Source: Malurus cyaneus samueli (lineage: Eukaryota; Chordata; Aves; Passeriformes; Maluridae). Taken from it: a stretch of DNA of 64,000 nt. A model generated the notes under the pieces. The model made no database searches. It was not told the DNA's origin and saw only the letters and a list, made by a program, of their open reading frames with translations. Shown here piece by piece: positions 49,986-63,182 of the stretch. Position numbers and translations under genes: made by a program. The DNA lies in the NCBI GenBank assembly GCA_009741485.1, contig CM019214.1, positions 28,548,746-28,612,745 of the forward strand, given 5' to 3'. The stretch's first letter is position 1, and each line of letters starts with the position of its first letter.

Positions 49986-51701
49986 TTTTTAAACAGAGCT
50001 AATGCTCTCTTGGAAGACCATTGAGTCCATTCAGGTCTCCAAAAGGCATAAAGCGCCTGAAACTTTTCAAATACAAGATTCTTCTCCAAAAAATACCACG
50101 GTATGACTCTGCACTAACTTGGGGTTAAAGGCCAGCATCTTATTGCCTTTAGCTCGAACAAAGTTCCCTGTAATTTAAGGGAAATGGCCTGTAGTTAAAA
50201 GAAAAAAAAATGGCAGTAAACAGTACCCAAAAACCACACTAGAAAGTGCTCCTGAAGAAGCAGTGATTTTCCAGTATACAGAGTGGCTACATTATAATAC
50301 CTAACATAGAATCAGTGCAAAATCTTAGCAATTTTAAAACGTTATCAAAATAAAAATACAATGCAGTAGACAGTCTGCAACTCAGGCATTGTAATTCTGC
50401 TTTTTAAAACTAATTGTCCGCTTTATGCGCACATGGAACTTTATCAAACTGAAAAGGTCTTCTGTAAGTCAACAGTGTTTCTTATGTTTTTAAACGGGGT
50501 ACAAGCACTTACCTACAAAAATATATTGTAATTCACCTTGAAAAGCTAAAATGGACTAAAGGAAGTTCTTTTTCAATTTTATTAAATCCTTCCATTGTTA
50601 AGACAAAGCTTTTAAGGATGAATAACCTGAAAATAAACAAAACATAAACAGACAAATAATTTTTATGAGTGAGGCTGATGACAAATTCCATTCTAATTAC
50701 GGGGCTCCCACAAAGTTCAAATCTTAAAAAAATTGCATGAATTTGTGAGTGAGAACACTCATTTTAACGTACTGTTTGCAGTATTTGCATGCTGAAAATA
50801 GAGATATTGTACAAACAGGCAAAACCAAGGACTGAAACCTGGCCCTACTGAAGTCAGAGCACTATTTCCAATTCATAACTTCTCATATTAAATGTAAGCT
50901 CTTTCAAAGTTGGCTTTCCAGACTAAGCTTCTTGGCCAATATATTTCTATAACAAAAGGACCCTGTGGGGCAATGCAACTCTTCCCTAGATTGCAGTCTA
51001 AAATAGACAGCCATGTTTCTCTCCATTGGTTCTGGCAGAGACATGGACACCTGGCTTAGATTGTCCATCTAGATGAGACAAAGCCTGCTGCCCATGAGGG
51101 TACCATTTGCTGCTAAGATAACGTGAGCAGACAAGAATTTCAAAAGCTTGCAGTGCAAATTAGTCCTTCAATGTATGATGCTGGACTCTTGCTGTATATT
51201 TGGTAATTTATTCCAAAATTTACTGAATCAAAGAAAACTCTACACAACCATCCCATATTCTGCCGGATGCAAACACCCAATGACTCTGCTCACAGAGAAG
51301 CAGTAGTGGAGAAAATAGAGGAGTTTTTCCTAGACTTTAAATATTCTATTCCTTAGTAAAACCCTACCAAGACAGTGAGCACAAGAGATGAATCGTTGTT
51401 GTGGGACACAAGGATGTCTGCTCCACTCTTGCTTCTCCTGCTGACCTCCTGTGTGGCCTTGGGCAAGCTGCTCCACCATCTGTTTCTCCACCCTCCTTTG
51501 TCTGTGCAGGGGATGGCTACAGGCCATTCTGCAGTCAGATGGGAACCAGCTGTCTCCATGCCCTGACCCAAAATGGCATGACCAAGACAATGTGGTGCCA
51601 AGTCTGAGGTAACACCTAGGACCCCAAAAACACTCTCCAGCTCCAACTTTGTGCTTTGTTAGATTCAGTGAAGCCACTTTGTCTCAGCTCGTGGCATCAG
51701 C
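49986..51701. other. Intergenic, no gene seen
   Basis: Unique sequence. ORFs on both strands at 51330-51677 overlap one another and match no family I recognise. Confidence 0.5.
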
Positions 51702-53032
51702 AGAGTATGACTCCACGTAGACATGTCCACAGACTGAAAACACCCACTCACTTGTGTCTTTTCTCCTGAGAGTGTAGAACAGGCAGCACAAAGGGTACAA
51801 TAAACGCTGCCCTAGAGATTTATGGAACTGACTGCACGTGTGTCTGTTGCTCTGGCCAGACACCCAGTTCATGCACCCACAGGATAAAGAGCTGGATGGT
51901 GGCATTTCTAATTAATCCTTCTCTTCCGTAAAGAGCAGAAGAATTTCTCTATTTTAAATTAATAAAATGAATGGAAAAGTTGTGTGTGTGCATATACCTG
52001 TGTACGCATCTATGTGCATTTACACAATGCTTTTAACCCCTGAAATTTCTTGAAGTGATAAAAGAGGAAATTTCCTGGCCACTGTCTTTCCCTTCACCAC
52101 TGCTTTCACTTGTAAATTTTGGCTCAGTCAAGGAATACAACCATTTTGTCTTTGAAAACAGTGAGTTGCTTACTTATTTCCCAGAATTAAAATATCCCAG
52201 AGGTACTGGAGTCTGATGCACTGCTATGAATAGATAGTTAATTTACAGGAATCCTGTGCTTTTCAACTATTTATTCAACTAGCTGGATATGTTCTTAGAA
52301 ATAAAGAACCAGCTTAACTTAAAATCCACTAACCATAGCAGAGTAGCCAACCATTTCACTGCAATGACTGGGCATTCCCATGCCACACTCCAGGTCTGCA
52401 GTCTTTCAACATGTTTTCAAACATTTAGAAGAGTGTGAAAAGAATTCTGCTGCGGAAAATTCACAGGCATTGCATAAACTGGTCCTTAAATCTTAGCAAA
52501 ACCTCCTATGTGGTAGATACTCTATATCTCTCTCCAGCACAGCATGATGCATTACCCTGCACCACCAAGCAGATTCCCTCAGGTGTGAATTCCCAGCAAG
52601 AGGTTTCTCTTTGGAGCATGAGGACGATTTTATGCAGGAAGCTGGTCCAGCTCTCTGAGCAGAGAAAAGTTCACTGTTCTCCTTTACCATCCTGCCCAAA
52701 GCTCCTGCTTCTGCTGGTTCACACATTTGGAATATGGCTGATGTAAAAGCCAAAGTGGGTTCCTCTTGGGTATGGTACACCAGAGTGGTTGCTGGTGTGG
52801 CAGCCTTAGAACAGAGGTGAGAGTTTGTGGAGAAAAGGACAAGAATTTCCTCAGCCTGAAATACAGGGTGAAGTTTTGAAAATCCATCTCTTGGGTAGGC
52901 AACAAGACCCATTCATTCAGTTCTGGCCCAACACCGCTGTTATAAATATTCATAATCTCCAAAACCATGCTTGTTTAATAACTGGGCTTCAATCTAAGGC
53001 CTGTGAAACTAAGTACGTGCCACAGCTTGATC
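51702..53032 (+). repeat. Direct duplication, copy 1 (1,331 bp)
   Basis: Identical in register (offset 1,332) to 53034-54364, with one substitution noticed (A at 52340 against G at 53672) and no indel. It ends exactly at the single N. It contains no recognised gene; the ORFs inside recur in copy 2. Most likely the overlapping end of a contig. Confidence 0.97.
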
Positions 53033-53033
53033 N
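53033..53033. other. Assembly gap of one base (N)
   Basis: The only ambiguous base in the window, exactly at the join of two near-identical 1.33 kb copies. A one-base gap is characteristic of contig joins where the true gap was estimated as zero or negative. Confidence 0.99.
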
Positions 53034-54364
53034 AGAGTATGACTCCACGTAGACATGTCCACAGACTGAAAACACCCACTCACTTGTGTCTTTTCTCCTG
53101 AGAGTGTAGAACAGGCAGCACAAAGGGTACAATAAACGCTGCCCTAGAGATTTATGGAACTGACTGCACGTGTGTCTGTTGCTCTGGCCAGACACCCAGT
53201 TCATGCACCCACAGGATAAAGAGCTGGATGGTGGCATTTCTAATTAATCCTTCTCTTCCGTAAAGAGCAGAAGAATTTCTCTATTTTAAATTAATAAAAT
53301 GAATGGAAAAGTTGTGTGTGTGCATATACCTGTGTACGCATCTATGTGCATTTACACAATGCTTTTAACCCCTGAAATTTCTTGAAGTGATAAAAGAGGA
53401 AATTTCCTGGCCACTGTCTTTCCCTTCACCACTGCTTTCACTTGTAAATTTTGGCTCAGTCAAGGAATACAACCATTTTGTCTTTGAAAACAGTGAGTTG
53501 CTTACTTATTTCCCAGAATTAAAATATCCCAGAGGTACTGGAGTCTGATGCACTGCTATGAATAGATAGTTAATTTACAGGAATCCTGTGCTTTTCAACT
53601 ATTTATTCAACTAGCTGGATATGTTCTTAGAAATAAAGAACCAGCTTAACTTAAAATCCACTAACCATAGCGGAGTAGCCAACCATTTCACTGCAATGAC
53701 TGGGCATTCCCATGCCACACTCCAGGTCTGCAGTCTTTCAACATGTTTTCAAACATTTAGAAGAGTGTGAAAAGAATTCTGCTGCGGAAAATTCACAGGC
53801 ATTGCATAAACTGGTCCTTAAATCTTAGCAAAACCTCCTATGTGGTAGATACTCTATATCTCTCTCCAGCACAGCATGATGCATTACCCTGCACCACCAA
53901 GCAGATTCCCTCAGGTGTGAATTCCCAGCAAGAGGTTTCTCTTTGGAGCATGAGGACGATTTTATGCAGGAAGCTGGTCCAGCTCTCTGAGCAGAGAAAA
54001 GTTCACTGTTCTCCTTTACCATCCTGCCCAAAGCTCCTGCTTCTGCTGGTTCACACATTTGGAATATGGCTGATGTAAAAGCCAAAGTGGGTTCCTCTTG
54101 GGTATGGTACACCAGAGTGGTTGCTGGTGTGGCAGCCTTAGAACAGAGGTGAGAGTTTGTGGAGAAAAGGACAAGAATTTCCTCAGCCTGAAATACAGGG
54201 TGAAGTTTTGAAAATCCATCTCTTGGGTAGGCAACAAGACCCATTCATTCAGTTCTGGCCCAACACCGCTGTTATAAATATTCATAATCTCCAAAACCAT
54301 GCTTGTTTAATAACTGGGCTTCAATCTAAGGCCTGTGAAACTAAGTACGTGCCACAGCTTGATC
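53034..54364 (+). repeat. Direct duplication, copy 2 (1,331 bp)
   Basis: Second copy, starting AGAGTATGACTCC just after the N and ending at GATC before unique sequence resumes (CGAGGCTCC). A single difference over 1.3 kb is at the level of allelic variation. Confidence 0.97.
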
Positions 54365-57300
54365 CGAGGCTCCATGCTGACAGATGTAACAAGTGCATGC
54401 AATTAATGTTGCTGTCATTGGTCTAAATGCCAAACTCTAATGTTGCTCATTCTTTCCCTTGAAAATATCTGCAGAGGAAGTATTGAAAGCAAAGAATGAA
54501 TCACTCCTTCCCACAATACCATTCCTATTGCATTTGTCCAAGATAATCCAGAAAAATGTGTGGAGTTCGGCTTCTTTTCCTTGCAAAGTCTCAGCCCTCT
54601 CTTTCTCCCCTCACAGCTGACAGGCTACATCTGCACCTCAGCTTACATCAATGTAAGAAGCCTGGGCACAATCCTGACATTCCTCTGGCCTGACCCCCAC
54701 ACAGAGATAAAACACTTTGCAGAGACTAGGTTGGGTGGTAAGGGATGTGCTCCTCTTGCCTTCTCCCCTACATCACTTCTAGAGAGGAAGATTTCTTCCA
54801 GGACCAACTCAATGCTAATATTTACTAACAGGGCTACAAGAAGATCCACCCCATTTTGGAGCAGATCCTCCTTTTTTCCAAGGGACTGCAGAGGATTTGC
54901 AACAAGAAAAAGCCCAGGGAACAGGTCTCCTCTGATCAAAATAGCCTTCTGATCATCTGTGATCTTCCCATCAATTGGACACTGCATCTTTACTCTCATC
55001 CAGCTGCCCAGAGGATGTTCTGCCTTTGAATGTCTCTGATGGAGTGCTCTGCAGGACTTCATATGGGAACTGTGGTGACACCTGAGGCTATCAAAAAGCT
55101 GAGGAGATGAATCATTCAGCTGGTCAACTTTCCCGCCAAAGGAAGATTTGTCTTCCTTTGCCGCTGGTCTTGCAAATTCTAGCTAGGAAATAAAAGACAC
55201 GAGAAAACTCTGCTGAGTTAAATGGGTTTGTCATTGCTCCTCTTCCTTAAACTGGAGTTGCTGTGATGACATAAATTGTTGCTCTTGCTTGGATGGGCCA
55301 GCAGTAAAAGCAGCCTGCAGTCTTGTAAGAGTTTGACTTAGGAGCTATAACCATTCAACATAAAATTGTGTATGCCACTTTTGTAGGGGTGCTCACACTT
55401 CCCTTGTAATGAAAAGAAAGGCTTTGCAAAGTTTACTCACCACCTCCTCAATTTCCTATCAAAACTTTGTTCTGGTAAAAATGTGGGTTATCATCCATAC
55501 AGGCTTACTTCTGCAAAATTTACTCTTCAGAAATCAAATTTCATACAAAAAAAAAACAACCCCAAAATCAAATAACCACCACCACCAACAAAAAAGAATA
55601 TTATTGAGTTTTCCAGTGGAGATCTGGGATTTTACAGCTTTCAGAGCAACATTTCCACAAGGCATAAATTTATTTGGAAAATAAATCCATCTTTTTTTGA
55701 AAGTGTTAATTACGTTGATAGAGGAAACAAATGAAATAAAAGATTTATGGATCCTTCTTTCTCATAGCGAAGGAGAAAGTGATCTGTTTGCAGGAGTTAT
55801 ATTTTCAGGCACTTTGCTGAGACACCCCAACCCCCCTCGGTTGCTGACTGTAAAATAAGAAAACTATTACCCAGCTGGGGTAACAATAGGCTCCCACAGT
55901 GCTTTTCTGCTCAGCCCGCAGCTGCCAGTGAAAGTGGAAACTACAGCAGCAGGATAACATTCTTTTCTTACAGCCTGTTTCTATGGGCAAGGAGCCCTCC
56001 CACTGCTTCAATGTATTTTCTATGCAAAACTGTAGAAGAAGTGACATTTTAAAAGTTTTGACCTTTGTTTTTTTTTTTGCATGAACCAAGGCATAAATTT
56101 TTTAAGCCTTCTGACAGGGTATGTGTTAGGAACAGCAATAGCCATTACTATAATAACAAAATGTTTCAAAATTTGAAAATTCTATATTGTGTGTAGCATA
56201 CTGGTAACCTTTCTAGAGAAAAAAATAGTGATGAAAGATACAGAAATCTTCTGGTTATTGTCACAGGCAAACAGATGATTGTGGCAGATGTCACACACCT
56301 TTGCAAAATAGTGTCATTGAATGCCACCTCTTCATTTACTAATTTCATATTTTAAAGTTAAAACTTCAAAGGATTTTGCAGGCAAATATTTTTTCACCAT
56401 CACTCTTCAAGGAAAAAAAAATTAGCCAATTTTATTAAAAATGCCTTTTAAAAATGTGTTTACAAGAGAAAAATAGTGGACTGAACAATGTTAGTGAACA
56501 GTAGTAAATTAACTACATATACATATACCCAAATTCTATGGATCTGATCTAATAAAAAATTGTCATATTTTCCAGTTAGATTACAAAATGCAACAAAAAA
56601 AATACCCTACTGGTTAAAAAATTAATAACGCACTAAACATCAAGAAATTACAAACAATGTTAGTGATGTAAAACATATTTTCCCCTAACACAAGCAAAAC
56701 TGTTCAAGCGAGATGGGGAGGGGGAAGGGATACCCATGAGTCATTGAAGTGAATGCAGAGCAGATTCTTAAAACAAGCCTGGCAGGTTAATCCATGTGAG
56801 AGTCTTCCTTCTACCACCAATTCCCTCTGCTAGCTCCCACTGCTGTTCCCAGCTCACCCTAATGCTCACCATGGGCACTAACCCCTCTGTTGGTCCATCT
56901 CCATCTCATCTCTCTGGGTCTGACCCCACATTCTTTCCATACTCAGCCCTGTTCCCATCACGTGTTGAAATCAATGGAAATTTGACCAGTGCAAATGATG
57001 ACAAATATGCCAATAGGCAGCAGTGTTCTGAAATAGGCAGTTTTAAAATCTGCTTTAAAATTCATTAGGATTTGGTGGAGAAAGTAGAAATATCCCACAT
57101 TTCAAACTGGTGGCTCCACTGGTGGATTGATAAAGAGCTCTAAAGACTTCTTGGTAACCTGAGTACTCCATCAGAACAAGATAAAATCATCTCTCACTCT
57201 ACAACACACACACACTGTAACCAAATCCATCATTAGCAAACTACATCATTCATCATTAGGCAAGAATCTACTATAAATTACAATAGGTCTGTTAAAAGAT

Positions 57301-60077
57301 TGGGAAACCTAACAAGAAGAAAAAAAACGGGTAAAAGCAAAGAAAAAAACCCCACTCTCCCAGGAGGGTCTGTGTCAAGACAGAAAATTCTTTCAAGTCC
57401 CCTTGATCTTTGCCTGAGACACTATAAACTCCTCGGATACCCCTTGAATTTTACATCCTATACAAGCCATCTCCAGGTAAACAGGGAAAACAAAGCCCTA
57501 ATTTTTACCCAAGCTGTTTGGCTTTTTGTTTCCCTGGGCAGAATATGCCCAGTAGATTTTCAAACCCGAGGTTGCTCTTTCTGGTGTGTGGATCAACAGC
57601 TTAAAAAAAAATACTCAGAAACGTTTCCATGGCAAGCCTGCCACCGGGGCAGTGATAGTTCCAGGTAAGCCACCATCACACCTGCACCTTTTCTGAGAGC
57701 TCTGGAGAGCTCCCAGACCCTGCACCCAGGGAAGGTGGGCTCCTTGCTTTGGCAGGGGTGCAACCAAGTCAAACCAAGTTATAATTTCAAAAGCGTGTCT
57801 CTTGTAATCTGCTGTATTAATAGTTATTTGCATGTTTCCTGGGTTCTCTGGTGCAATATGTGGGTGCAGGCAGAAGAATTCTAAAGGATTTTTAGGTTGA
57901 TAGTGCTTCCATTATTCAGGACAATGTGCTATCCAAGGCAGGCAGCTATTTGGGATAAATAGCCTATCCCCATTTGTCCAAAATAGCCAAATGTCTGGCA
58001 TGAGTCATGCCAAACAGGCAGCTGCTCGGCAGGAGAGTAGTACTGGCATACTAAAAAGCAGAAGATATTGAAGGGGCAGAGAGAGCTAAAGGTGGCACCA
58101 GTGTACAGTGACAGAAGGTTTGTGGGGTCAGTAATACCCGGCCATCGCCCTCACTAAAACTGTCAGACGACACCATCATAAATGGCAGCGTTTGTCTGCA
58201 GTTTGTGCATAACGGTTTCCAAGACACCACTCATCTCCTTAACACTTTAAACAAACAAACACTTTAAACAGGCAATAAACAAATATCTCAGAGGCTACCG
58301 TGTGGGAGGTGCAGGCAGGTTGTTACCTCTGGAGCACACACACTGCAAGTGCGATATCACCGTCAGCAAGGACAGGACACTTTTGGGTGACAGTTCCTTC
58401 AGCAAGCTGCTGCTTCGTGATTTGCACAGCACAGGGCATTTCCTCCGCTGTCTGAGATGGATTCAGGAGAAGCAGTGGCTTTCACCAGAAGCAGCACGGA
58501 TATCACAGGGAGATACATGAATAAATTGCCAGGTGAGTGAAGGTATCTGTGTCCTTAGCTGGCTCCAAGGTAAAGACTTGTGTGAGCACTGTGCATTCCC
58601 CTGCTGTGTGCGGGCACCCTCCTGTCCTTTCCAGGCTCTGAAATCTCTTCCTCCCTCAGCATTGCCTCAGTGCTGATAATTTATGCAGTAGATACTCCTG
58701 AGAAGCAGGTAATGAACTTCATTTCACAGAGAAAGACACCGAAGCTGTAAAACTTGTGCCATACCCAACATGGCAAAGAAAGCATGGGACAAAGTCCTAA
58801 ATTAAAACAGTTACTGAAAAAGTCTTCTGTGACAAGAACATCCTTTGTCACAGCCACCACGATGCAAGCTCAGCAACTGTCATTTCAAATTCGGTATCTT
58901 GGCCATCTACTTGTCTTTTAAAATAAATGAAAACAGTCCCTGGCATGTAGTGAACCTTGCCAGACTTTGGAATTCTCTAGCTTACATTATCTTCAGTACA
59001 TTTAAGCGCCAAAAAAATAAAAAAAAAAAATAGAAACTGGGTAAATGTGTAGTTAGTCATGCTTGTAAAAATGTCAACGCTGTCAAAAATATTTGTGTGA
59101 AAATCATAAACAAAATCTGCTGCCATGGGAAGTTTTTTGGTTCTTAATTATGGGACAAAATTACTTCTTTTTCATGAAGATTTAAAAAAAAGAGAGCTAA
59201 CACTGTGATGGAAATATTGGCACAATCTTGACTCAGCTGCTTCCCTGGGGTAATAAAGTTGCTCCCAGAAAGAAGAGGATTATGATCTTCACAGAGTACC
59301 TTAAAAACCCTAGCTAGTATGCCAGGCTAGCTTAGCAGGTCCCTAATAGGATGTGCAATCTTGCACCTCTAAGCACGTTTGGAAGGATTCAGGTGCTTAA
59401 AGGCAAGAGGGGGTTGGTTAGCAGTCCTTTACTTGGCATTTTTGAGGGGATTTCTAGAACTGCAACTCTCAGATTTGCACACTTTCTTATAGAGGCTGGA
59501 TAAGCATATTTTATAAACTAAAAAGATAAACAAAAGCAGTAGGTCACCAGCCCAAATCATGTAGGTCAGCGGAGAGGAATACCTACGGCAATTGCGAGGT
59601 TTGTGCTCACTGACCTGTGGGAACAGTTGGTGGTCCCAGCCCATTTCTGAAGGACAGATGTTCTCACCCACACACTACCACAGGTGGCAATGCTGGGATC
59701 AGCAGACCCCACGGGCACAGCCCAGGAATGAGTCCCCACAGAGAGGGTTCACTGGGGCCAGGTACACTGACAGGTCCTTTGGAGAAGTTGTACTCTCTTC
59801 CCTCTCTCTTCTTTGCAACTTTGTGAAAGCAGACTCACACTCTTACAACTTGTGGTTAATTGCTAAATTTTCACTGATAACAAAGTCACGAGGAGTGGAA
59901 GTGGGCATTTGATGGTGTGGTCATTTTTCCAACCATGCATTCCAAGCCTCGCTGTCGTCTCAGAGCAGGATCTTACATGTTTGTGCAAAGTTGCAAAGCG
60001 AAAGACTTGCAAACCAATAGTGAAACAGACACAGAGCCAAGATATTTATGATTTTTTTATGGTTAGTGTGGTGAACA
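54365..60077. other. Intergenic desert, no gene seen
   Basis: Unique, mostly AT-rich sequence. ORFs at 54560-54952 (plus) and 54643-55062 (minus) overlap each other and neither shows a recognisable motif. An A-rich patch lies at 59012-59031. Confidence 0.5.
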
Positions 60078-60256
60078 TTGAAACACGTTGCTCAGAGAGG
60101 TAGAAGAAGACCCAGCCTTGGAAATATTCAAGGGCAGATTGGATGGGGCTCTGACTAACCTGGTTGAGTTGAAGATGTCCCCGTGCATTGCAATGAGGTG
60201 GGAACTAGATGATTTTTAAAGGCTACTTCCAACCCAAACCATTCCATGATCTGCCT
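60078..60256 (+). mobile_element. CR1 LINE 3' end fragment
   Basis: Contains the GAAATATTCAAGGGCAGATTGG, GGATGGGGCTCTGA and TGGAACTAGATGATTTTTAA-like stretches in CR1 order and ends CCAACCCAAACCATTCCATGAT. A 180-base tail piece, plus orientation. Confidence 0.93.
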
Positions 60257-62289
60257 TATCCTGAGCTGCAAATATAGCTTGTTAAATTTGATGTTCAATT
60301 GTACTGCTATGGCAGTCTGGAGAGATGACTGAAAGGTCTGTCACAAACATGGTACAGAGCAAGTTACTAGGAAAAGCAAATTCCAAAAGAGGCTGCAGCA
60401 ACTAATGCAACATTTCCTGCTGAGCTTTATGGTTCCAAGACTTTTTACATAAATGGTTTCCCATGCATTAATATCCCTGTGAGTTCACTACCAATGTGCT
60501 ATAGTGCAAAAGATACTGTAAAATATACGGTAAAAGATTCCTCGAAACAAAACAAAAATTCATAACATTAATCTTGTATTACTCCATTCCATTTTAGTTG
60601 TTGTCTTCTCTCCTCAAAGAATTTCAGATTAATGCTTGAAAAGGCAAGGGGAAATGATCTTATATTAATGCTCTCTAGATTTATTCATGGGAGTTTACAT
60701 TATCCTCTTCTGTAGTTGAAAATATCTGCATGGAATCAAGATACAATCAAAATTCAAGTAACATTTAAGATATCACAAAAGGAATAAACCCTGAAGCAGA
60801 AAAACACAACATTAGAAGAACAAAGGCCATGTTGGATAGTTTCAATCATGTCTACCTTCATTCCTACAAAGCTCTCCAGATGGATTCCTGGTACCTCTTC
60901 CTTGCTGTCATCTTGAAAACAAACTTTTGCTGGAAGAACAAAAAAGGTGAGACTCCCTTATGCACCGTCTTTAAGGCTAACTCTTAATCAGATAGAAGAA
61001 TTTCTAAAATATTCTATGCTTTCTGGAAAAAAAAAGGCATAAAATCAGAACTGGGTAAGTTTTTGCTACCCATTTTGGTTTGTCTTGTGAAAAAATTCTA
61101 TTGTTTTAACAATAAATAAGAGCAGATTTGCTACAGTGTTCAGTGAGCATGAGGACTATGGGAAAAGCAGATCAGGAGTAAATGGATTAAAGGAAAGACA
61201 GTTTTTTAAGCAGGAGGAAAAAATATTGCCTGGAGAATTTATTCAAATGTCAAGCAGTAGTCTGTGACCTGCCTTGCACAAAGGGTAACAAAGAAATAAA
61301 AAGTGCTCTCTACCTCTGGCTGTCCTTGCACAGGGATAGGGAAGATTTGAAAGCACAGTCCTCTTGTCAGGACCTTCAGCAGCAGCGCTTCCCATCCTCT
61401 GTACCCCACAGAGTCAGCAGGAGGATGTGCTGTCATCAGGCCAGAACAGGACAAGCCACTTGTGGAATAAGACAGCAAGACTGTCATGCTATGAAATGCC
61501 TTCTGCTTTCTGGTTTCCTCCTAAAACTGTACAAAAACACATCACCAATGGCTCACACAAGGGAGCCTCAAAAGGCATCAGAATTTCTCGTGTCTCTTGG
61601 GAAATGGGCTCTTCCAAGGCCATTTATTTCCATGGTTCCCAGAGCTCAAAGACAAATAAAGTGGGTCCTTTTACATAAAAAATAGTGAGAAGTTTGCCTC
61701 AGCCTTGAAAGCATCATCAAAATTCAGCCTAAGCCTGATAAACTGTCAAGGTTTGTTTTCCATGTGCAGACTCTCAGCTCATTGTCCTCAGGTTGTTGGG
61801 AGACAGAAGAGTGAAGCAGATACCTGTGGTTCTCTGAGACACCAGTAAAATATTTCTATAAAACCCTGTCCCCTTCTGTCAGTTTTTCTGGGATCCTGAA
61901 TATATTGGATCTTCCTTTCTTTTTTGCTGACATTTAAGGGTCCAGAAGTTTGGTCCCCTCTACTGTGCCTGAGCACAGTGCAGCATCACAGACATTACTT
62001 GTTCACACTGATGCAAAGGATGAGCAGAGAAGATGTGTGAGATAGGACGACATGGAAATGTTTCCTGGTAGGAAGGGTCAAAGTCATCTCACTATTCCAT
62101 CCAATATCCCAGGGAGTCCATGAATAAAGCTGCTGCCCTTATCTTCCATATTCTTCCATTGCTATCTCACATCCAGCCAGGAGACCAGAATAGTTTGCCT
62201 GGGGATGGAGTCAGTCTCTTTGCTGGATCTGAGTCCTACTAATGCAGTTCTTCCAAGGTAATCATGCTACTGTTAAGTGTAGTTTTACG
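60257..62289. other. Intergenic, no gene seen
   Basis: Unique sequence between two CR1 copies. Overlapping ORFs around 61326-61685 have no recognisable family. Confidence 0.5.
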
Positions 62290-63182
62290 CCTTTTTCCTC
62301 CCCACAGCTCTGAAAAGCTGTTGGACGAGTCTGTGAGACACCAGTCTATGGGATTGGATGAGATCTACCCAAAGGTATGGAGTGGGGTGGTAAAAGAGCT
62401 TTTCAACATTCACCAGCAGTCCTGGCTAACTGGGGAGGTTCTGGTGCACTGGAGATTGATCAATGTGATGCCCATCAAAAAGAGCCAGACAGGAGATTCT
62501 GGGAACTACAAGTGCCAGCTCAGCCTCAGTGCCTGGGGAGGTCATGGAGCAGATCATCCTGGGTGCCATCACGCAGCAGGAGCAGGACAGCCAGGGAACA
62601 GAGTGGCCAGCAGGACCAGTGATTGTCCTGCAGTACTTGGTGCTGATGAGGCCACACCTCACATCCTGTGTTCAGTTCTGAGCTCCTCACAATAAAAAAG
62701 ACATTGAGGGGCTGGAGAGTGTCCAGAGAAGGGCAGTGGAGCTCGGGAAGGGTTTGGAGCACAAATCTGCTGAGGGAGCTGGGGGTGCTCAGCCTGGAGA
62801 AAAGGAAGCTGAGTCAGGACCCTATCACTCGCTGCAATGACCTGAAAGAAGATTGTATTGAGATGAAGGCTGGTCTCAGGTCCCCAATAACATGAAATAG
62901 GACAAGAGGAAATGGCCCTAAGTTGTGCTAGGTATGGTTTAGATTGGATATTAGGAAAAAAATTAGATTGGATATTAGGAAAAAATTCTGCAGGTTTGTC
63001 AAGCAATGGAACAGGCTGCCCAGGGAAGTGGTGGAGTCACCATCCCTGGAGGTTTGTAAGACATGTAGACAGAATGCTTAGGGGCATGGTTTAGTGGTGA
63101 CTTGTCAGTCCTAGATTAACAGCTGGATCTGATGATGTTAAAAGTCCTTTTCTACCTGAGCAATTCCATTATTCTATTCTAA
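62290..63182 (+). mobile_element. CR1 LINE with internal deletion
   Basis: The 5' part (to ~62580) translates as the CR1 reverse-transcriptase N-terminal region: SMGLDEIYPKVW, QQSWLTGEVLVHWRLINVMP and SGNYKCQLSL, then a frameshift before the GKVMEQIILGAIT-equivalent. It then jumps straight to the 3' domain (GGCCAGCAGGACC...GTGTCCAGAGAAGGGCA, CTGAGGGAGCTGGGGGTGCT), omitting the catalytic core. It ends AATTCCATTATTCTATTCTA. A 24-base tandem duplication lies at 62941-62988. Inactive. Confidence 0.94.
62941..62988. repeat. 24-base tandem duplication inside CR1
   Basis: AGATTGGATATTAGGAAAAA plus four bases occurs twice in tandem with one difference at the last position; typical CR1 copies have it once. 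Confidence 0.9.

Noticed and set aside
51702..54364. Biological tandem duplication
   Set aside because: Exact register, a single substitution and one N at the join fit unmerged contig ends better. Kept as a finding pending read-depth evidence.
62264..62695. 143-residue ORF as a host gene
   Set aside because: It is CR1 reverse-transcriptase sequence in a deleted, frameshifted element.
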